A stretch of 64,000 bases of DNA from Treponema bryantii (GTDB lineage: Bacteria; Spirochaetota; Spirochaetia; Treponematales; Treponemataceae). Made by a program: the position numbers and the translations under genes. The stretch lies in NCBI RefSeq assembly GCF_900113965.1, contig NZ_FORI01000004.1, positions 124,001-188,000 of the forward strand, in the 5' to 3' direction. Shown here piece by piece: positions 60,600 through 64,000 of the stretch; position 1 is the first letter of the stretch, and each line of letters begins with the position of its first letter. A model generated the notes under the pieces. The model was not told the DNA's origin. It saw only the letters and a list, made by a program, of their open reading frames with translations, and made no database searches.

Positions 60600-62252
60600 A
60601 TGATTACAGTTAGTGATGTTAGTGTTTCGTTCAGTGAAAAACCTCTTTTCAAGGACGTAAACCTTAAGTTTAATAAAGGAAACTGTTATGGAATTACCGG
60701 TGCAAATGGTGCCGGTAAATCTACATTCTTAAAGCTTCTTAGTGGAGAGCTCGAAAAGGATTCCGGAGAAATCTTTATGACTCCGGGCGAGCGTATGGCT
60801 GTTTTGAAGCAGGACCACTTTGCTTTTGATGAATACTCAGTAAAAGATACCGTTATGATGGGCTTTCCTCGCCTGTATGAGGTTTCAAAGGCTCGTGATG
60901 AGATTTATGCAAAGGCTGATTTTACTGAAGAAGACGGAATTAAGTCTGCAGAACTTGAAGCTGAGTTTGGAGAACTCGGTGGATACGAAGCTGAAAATCA
61001 GATTGAACAGATGCTTTCTGGTCTTGGTCTTGAAGAAGAACACCATGATAAGATGATGAGTGAACTCGACGAATCTCAGAAGGTTCGCGTACTTCTTGCA
61101 CAGGCAATTTACGGTAACCCAGACGCATTGATTCTCGATGAGCCTACAAACGGTTTGGACATTGAATCAATCACATGGCTTGAAAACTTCCTTCTTGATT
61201 TTGAAAACACAGTAATCGTAGTATCACATGACCGTCACTTCTTGAATACAGTTTGTACATTCATCTGTGATATTGACTATGGTAAGATTACACAGTTCAG
61301 CGGTAACTATGACTTCTGGTATCAGATGACTCAGGTTATGCAGCGCCAGGCTCACGACCAGCAGAAGAAGACAGAAGAAAAGATGAAGGATTTGCGCGAG
61401 TTCATTCTCCGCTTCTCTTCAAACGCTTCTAAGGCTAAGCAGGCTACCAGCCGTAAAAAGATTTACGACAAACTTGCAGACTCTCTTGAAGAAATCCCAA
61501 TTTCTACACGTAAGTTCCCTTATGTAAACTTTAAGGCAGATCGTGAAATTGGTAACAATGTTCTTGAGATTAAAAACTTGAACTATAAGGATGCTGATGG
61601 AACTCAGCTTCTTAAAGATTTCTCTTTGACTGTAAACCGCACAGACAAAATTGCCTTTGTTGGTATTGAGCATAACTCAGTAACAGCACTTTTTGATATT
61701 GTAAACGGTGTTAAGCAGCCAGACAGCGGTGAGTTTTTCTGGGGACAGACAACTTCGCAAGCCTATCTTCCACGTGATAACTCAGAAAACTTCAATAATG
61801 ACTTGAACATTACAGAATGGCTTAAGCAGTATTCTAAGGAACAGGACGATGCTTACGTTCGCGGCTTCCTTGGACGTATGCTCTTTACTGGTGATGAATC
61901 TTTGAAAAAGGTAAAGGTTCTTTCCGGAGGTGAAAAGGTTCGCTGTATGCTTTCAAAGCTTATGCTTAGCGGTGCTAACTGTATCACTATGGATGATCCT
62001 ACAAACCACCTTGACCTTGAAGCAATTCAGTCTTTGAACGAAGGTTTGATTGCATTCCCTGGTGTACTTCTTTTCAGTTCACACGACCACGAATTCATTC
62101 AGTCTATCGCAAACCGCATTGTGGAAATTACTCCAAACGGAATTATTGACCGCATGATGAGTTTTGATGATTATATCTCAGACCCACAGGTTAGCGAACT
62201 CCGTGCAAAAATGTACGAGGGAACTGGTAAGAAGATTAAGTATCGAGTTTAA
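60600..62252 (+). CDS. ABC-F ATPase (YbiT-like)
   Basis: A 550-residue protein with two ABC cassettes and no membrane part. First Walker A is GANGAGKST, with Walker B LILDEPTNGLDI; the second half has VLSGGEKVRCMLSKLMLSGANCITMDDPTNHLDLEAI. The first signature motif is degenerate (ELDESQKVRV in place of LSGGQ), as in YbiT-type proteins. The linker between the halves is present (about 240-320). ABC-F proteins act on the ribosome (translation factors or antibiotic protection). A GGGGATAATAA-type site precedes the ATG. Confidence 0.92.
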   Translation: MITVSDVSVSFSEKPLFKDVNLKFNKGNCYGITGANGAGKSTFLKLLSGELEKDSGEIFMTPGERMAVLKQDHFAFDEYSVKDTVMMGFPRLYEVSKARDEIYAKADFTEEDGIKSAELEAEFGELGGYEAENQIEQMLSGLGLEEEHHDKMMSELDESQKVRVLLAQAIYGNPDALILDEPTNGLDIESITWLENFLLDFENTVIVVSHDRHFLNTVCTFICDIDYGKITQFSGNYDFWYQMTQVMQRQAHDQQKKTEEKMKDLREFILRFSSNASKAKQATSRKKIYDKLADSLEEIPISTRKFPYVNFKADREIGNNVLEIKNLNYKDADGTQLLKDFSLTVNRTDKIAFVGIEHNSVTALFDIVNGVKQPDSGEFFWGQTTSQAYLPRDNSENFNNDLNITEWLKQYSKEQDDAYVRGFLGRMLFTGDESLKKVKVLSGGEKVRCMLSKLMLSGANCITMDDPTNHLDLEAIQSLNEGLIAFPGVLLFSSHDHEFIQSIANRIVEITPNGIIDRMMSFDDYISDPQVSELRAKMYEGTGKKIKYRV

Positions 62253-62260
62253 ATTACAGG

Positions 62261-62327
62261 TGGTTTCGATACGCCCTGCGGGCACTCAACCACCGGTGGT
62301 TGAGTAGGCGAAGCCGTATCGAAACCA
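62261..62327. repeat. Inverted pair of a REP-like repeat
   Basis: Outer arms TGGTTTCGATACG (62261-62273) and CGTATCGAAACCA (62315-62327) enclose a 22-bp palindrome centred between ACTCAACCACC and GGTGGTTGAGT (62284-62305). One half matches the single unit at 42378-42411. It lies between two convergent genes and may terminate transcription or serve as a REP-type element. Confidence 0.75.
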
Positions 62328-62332
62328 CATTG

Positions 62333-64000
62333 TTACATCTTTGATTTCAGCGTACTTAAAAAGTCGCTGAACATCGCTCCGGTTTCTTCCTCGGTGAGCT
62401 GCTTTGGCTCGTGGTATTCTACGAGGTTTGCAGGGATTTCATCGAGGAAGCGGCTTGGTTCAGTTTCCACAGTCATCTGCATATGACGGCGCTTGCGGCA
62501 GGCAGAGATAAAAAGCTTGTCGCGGGCACGGGTAATTGCTACATAAAAGAGTCGGCGCTCTTCTTCTACATCGCCGCCATTTTCTTCTACAGAACGGGCA
62601 TGAGGAATCAAACCTTCTTCTGCTCCTGCAATAAATACAACCGGGAACTCCAGACCCTTTGAAGCATGAATTGTCATAAGGTTTACTTTTCCCTTATCTC
62701 CTTCATCATCTCCATTATCCCGGCTCATAAGTGTAATTCTGTTGAGGTAGTTATAAAGATTTGGATTAGGATTATCCGGATCATTTTCCCAGATTTCCAT
62801 AAATCGAATTAAATCTTCTATATTCTTAAGCTTAAAGCGAACAGCTTTTTCTGATTTTGAAAATTCAGTAAGCAGATGATCTTTGTAGTTAATCTCTTCA
62901 ACCATCTGACGAACCTTGTTTGCAAGACCACGGCCGCTTAAAAGTTTCTGTCTTTGGCCTTCTATCAAATCAACGAAAGTCTGCAAATCTTCTTTAAGGA
63001 CGTCACTGGCCTGAGAGGCTTCTGCGTGAATAAGATAATCAATAGCGTTCCAGAGGGTACAGCCGTTAAGTTCTGCCGCATCATTCATCAGCTGAATTGC
63101 GGCACGGCCAATACCTCGGCGAGGAGTATTAATAATTCGCAAAAGGTTAATATCATCATCATGATTAGAAATCAAACGAAGGTAACTGATAATATCCTTG
63201 ATTTCCTTACGTTCAAAGAAAGAAGTACCGCCGCTCATAGTATATGGAATATTATTCTGCAAAAAGGCTTCTTCTATAAAACGGCTCTGTGTGTTGGCAC
63301 GCATCAGAACGCCAAAATCATCATATTTACGTTTTTCTTCTACAGCAATTCCAAGTATTGATTCTGCAATAAAGTCTGCTTCGTCGGTTTCGTTTTCCGG
63401 CATAAAGATTTCGATGGGCTTTCCAGCTCCTTTACCGCTCCAAAGCTTTTTATCTTTACGGTTTGTATTATGAGAAATTACACCGTTTGCGGCTTCGAGA
63501 ATTGTACCGGTAGAACGGTAATTCTGTTCAAGTCGGATTTCTGTAACATCAAAATCTTTTTCAAAATTTACAATATTCTGATAGTCGGCACCACGCCAGC
63601 TGTAGATTGACTGGTCATCGTCACCAACGACAGCAACGTTTTTATCTGCCAGAAGGTGCATCATTTCATACTGCTGATGACTTGTATCCTGGAACTCATC
63701 TACCATTAAATACTTATAGCGTTCGCGGTAACGGGCAAGAACCTCCGGATACTCGCGGAAAAGCTTAATTGGCAGAACAATAAGATCATCAAAATCTACT
63801 GCGTTATAAAGCTTAAGTCCTTCCTGATAAAGCTCATAAAGAGGGCGGTACATGTCATTTGCAGTTTCCCAGTTCTTACGGCCTGTTTTGATATTGGAAA
63901 TAAGGTTTCCGATTGTGTAAATATCCATTGCTTCTGGTGAAAATTTAAGTTCACGGCCGCATTCTTTAATAAGAGCAACACGGTCTGTTTCATCATAAAT
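62333..64000 (-). CDS. UvrD/PcrA/Rep-type DNA helicase, N-terminus outside window
   Basis: The frame is open to the right edge, so the 5' part (Q motif, Walker A) is missing. Visible motifs: DFDDLIVLP, LMVDEFQDT, GDDDQSIYSWRGAD, RLEQNYRST, GVLMRANTQSRF, LMTIHASKGLEFPVVFI and RRLFYVAITRA. This is the catalytic core of an SF1A helicase, with PcrA-like features. The C-terminal 100 residues vary between subfamilies. Function: DNA repair, replication-fork processing. It ends near the REP-like repeat, convergent with the ABC-F gene. Confidence 0.93.
   Translation of the reverse strand: MYDETDRVALIKECGRELKFSPEAMDIYTIGNLISNIKTGRKNWETANDMYRPLYELYQEGLKLYNAVDFDDLIVLPIKLFREYPEVLARYRERYKYLMVDEFQDTSHQQYEMMHLLADKNVAVVGDDDQSIYSWRGADYQNIVNFEKDFDVTEIRLEQNYRSTGTILEAANGVISHNTNRKDKKLWSGKGAGKPIEIFMPENETDEADFIAESILGIAVEEKRKYDDFGVLMRANTQSRFIEEAFLQNNIPYTMSGGTSFFERKEIKDIISYLRLISNHDDDINLLRIINTPRRGIGRAAIQLMNDAAELNGCTLWNAIDYLIHAEASQASDVLKEDLQTFVDLIEGQRQKLLSGRGLANKVRQMVEEINYKDHLLTEFSKSEKAVRFKLKNIEDLIRFMEIWENDPDNPNPNLYNYLNRITLMSRDNGDDEGDKGKVNLMTIHASKGLEFPVVFIAGAEEGLIPHARSVEENGGDVEEERRLFYVAITRARDKLFISACRKRRHMQMTVETEPSRFLDEIPANLVEYHEPKQLTEEETGAMFSDFLSTLKSKM

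Noticed and set aside
1-64000. CRISPR array, rRNA operon or complete insertion sequence
   Set aside because: No regularly spaced direct repeats, no rRNA text and no intact transposase were found by eye.

Overview
The window looks like a chromosome segment from a spirochaete, most probably a host-associated Treponema. Supporting evidence: a periplasmic-flagellum sheath gene (flaA), a spiro-SPASM-type protein, Hsp33, a threonyl-tRNA synthetase without the N-terminal TGS domain, a tmRNA whose tag ends in ALAA, many TPR proteins and a large methyl-accepting chemotaxis protein. This assignment rests on gene content read by eye; no database search was run.

Positions 1 to about 17.4 kb are a laterally acquired, A+T-rich island. 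It opens with the 3' part of a ParB-like gene that runs in from the left edge, an HU-like protein and a small unknown protein. Four copies of a 14-bp dyad, GTGCAA-NN-TTGCAC, are scattered among them. A sequence-degenerate tRNA-Ala(GGC) follows. A long minus-strand defence operon then runs from 14.4 kb down to 2.6 kb: XRE regulator, hsdM, hsdS, a DUF5677-like gene, hsdR, an AbiC-like membrane protein, a PD-(D/E)XK nuclease, a small coiled-coil membrane protein and a KAP-type P-loop NTPase. Divergent from it is an RHH/zinc-finger/HNH protein. Next come an antitoxin fossil, the tail of an Rpn-type nuclease, a RelE/HigB-HTH toxin-antitoxin pair under a 21-bp palindrome, and a tyrosine integrase beside tRNA-Pro(TGG). 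The tRNA is the likely right boundary of the island.

From 17.4 to 37.4 kb is core chromosome: a chemoreceptor, thrS, hslO, ssrA (tmRNA), a partner-switching module (two PP2C phosphatases, a STAS antagonist and an RsbW-like kinase), a ParB-like protein, a phosphoesterase, three TPR proteins (one with an Mrr-like tail), then mutL, xseB and xseA.

From 37.4 to 44.1 kb is a compact cell-surface or flagellar glycan locus: spiro-SPASM protein, a GT-A glycosyltransferase, a three-domain SpsF/PseG/methyltransferase fusion and an ATP-grasp ligase. It runs directly into an amidase, a GerMN protein and flaA. A RelA/SpoT-TPR synthetase, tRNA-Glu, a JAB-DinG helicase, plsC, rpsT, HU, lnt, a bactofilin, rho, rpmE, an RlmK-like methyltransferase, a DEAD-box helicase, an ABC-F ATPase and the 3' two-thirds of a UvrD/PcrA helicase fill the rest. 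Rho-independent terminators with clear stems close most of these units, and several TTGACA-17-TANNNT promoters are readable.
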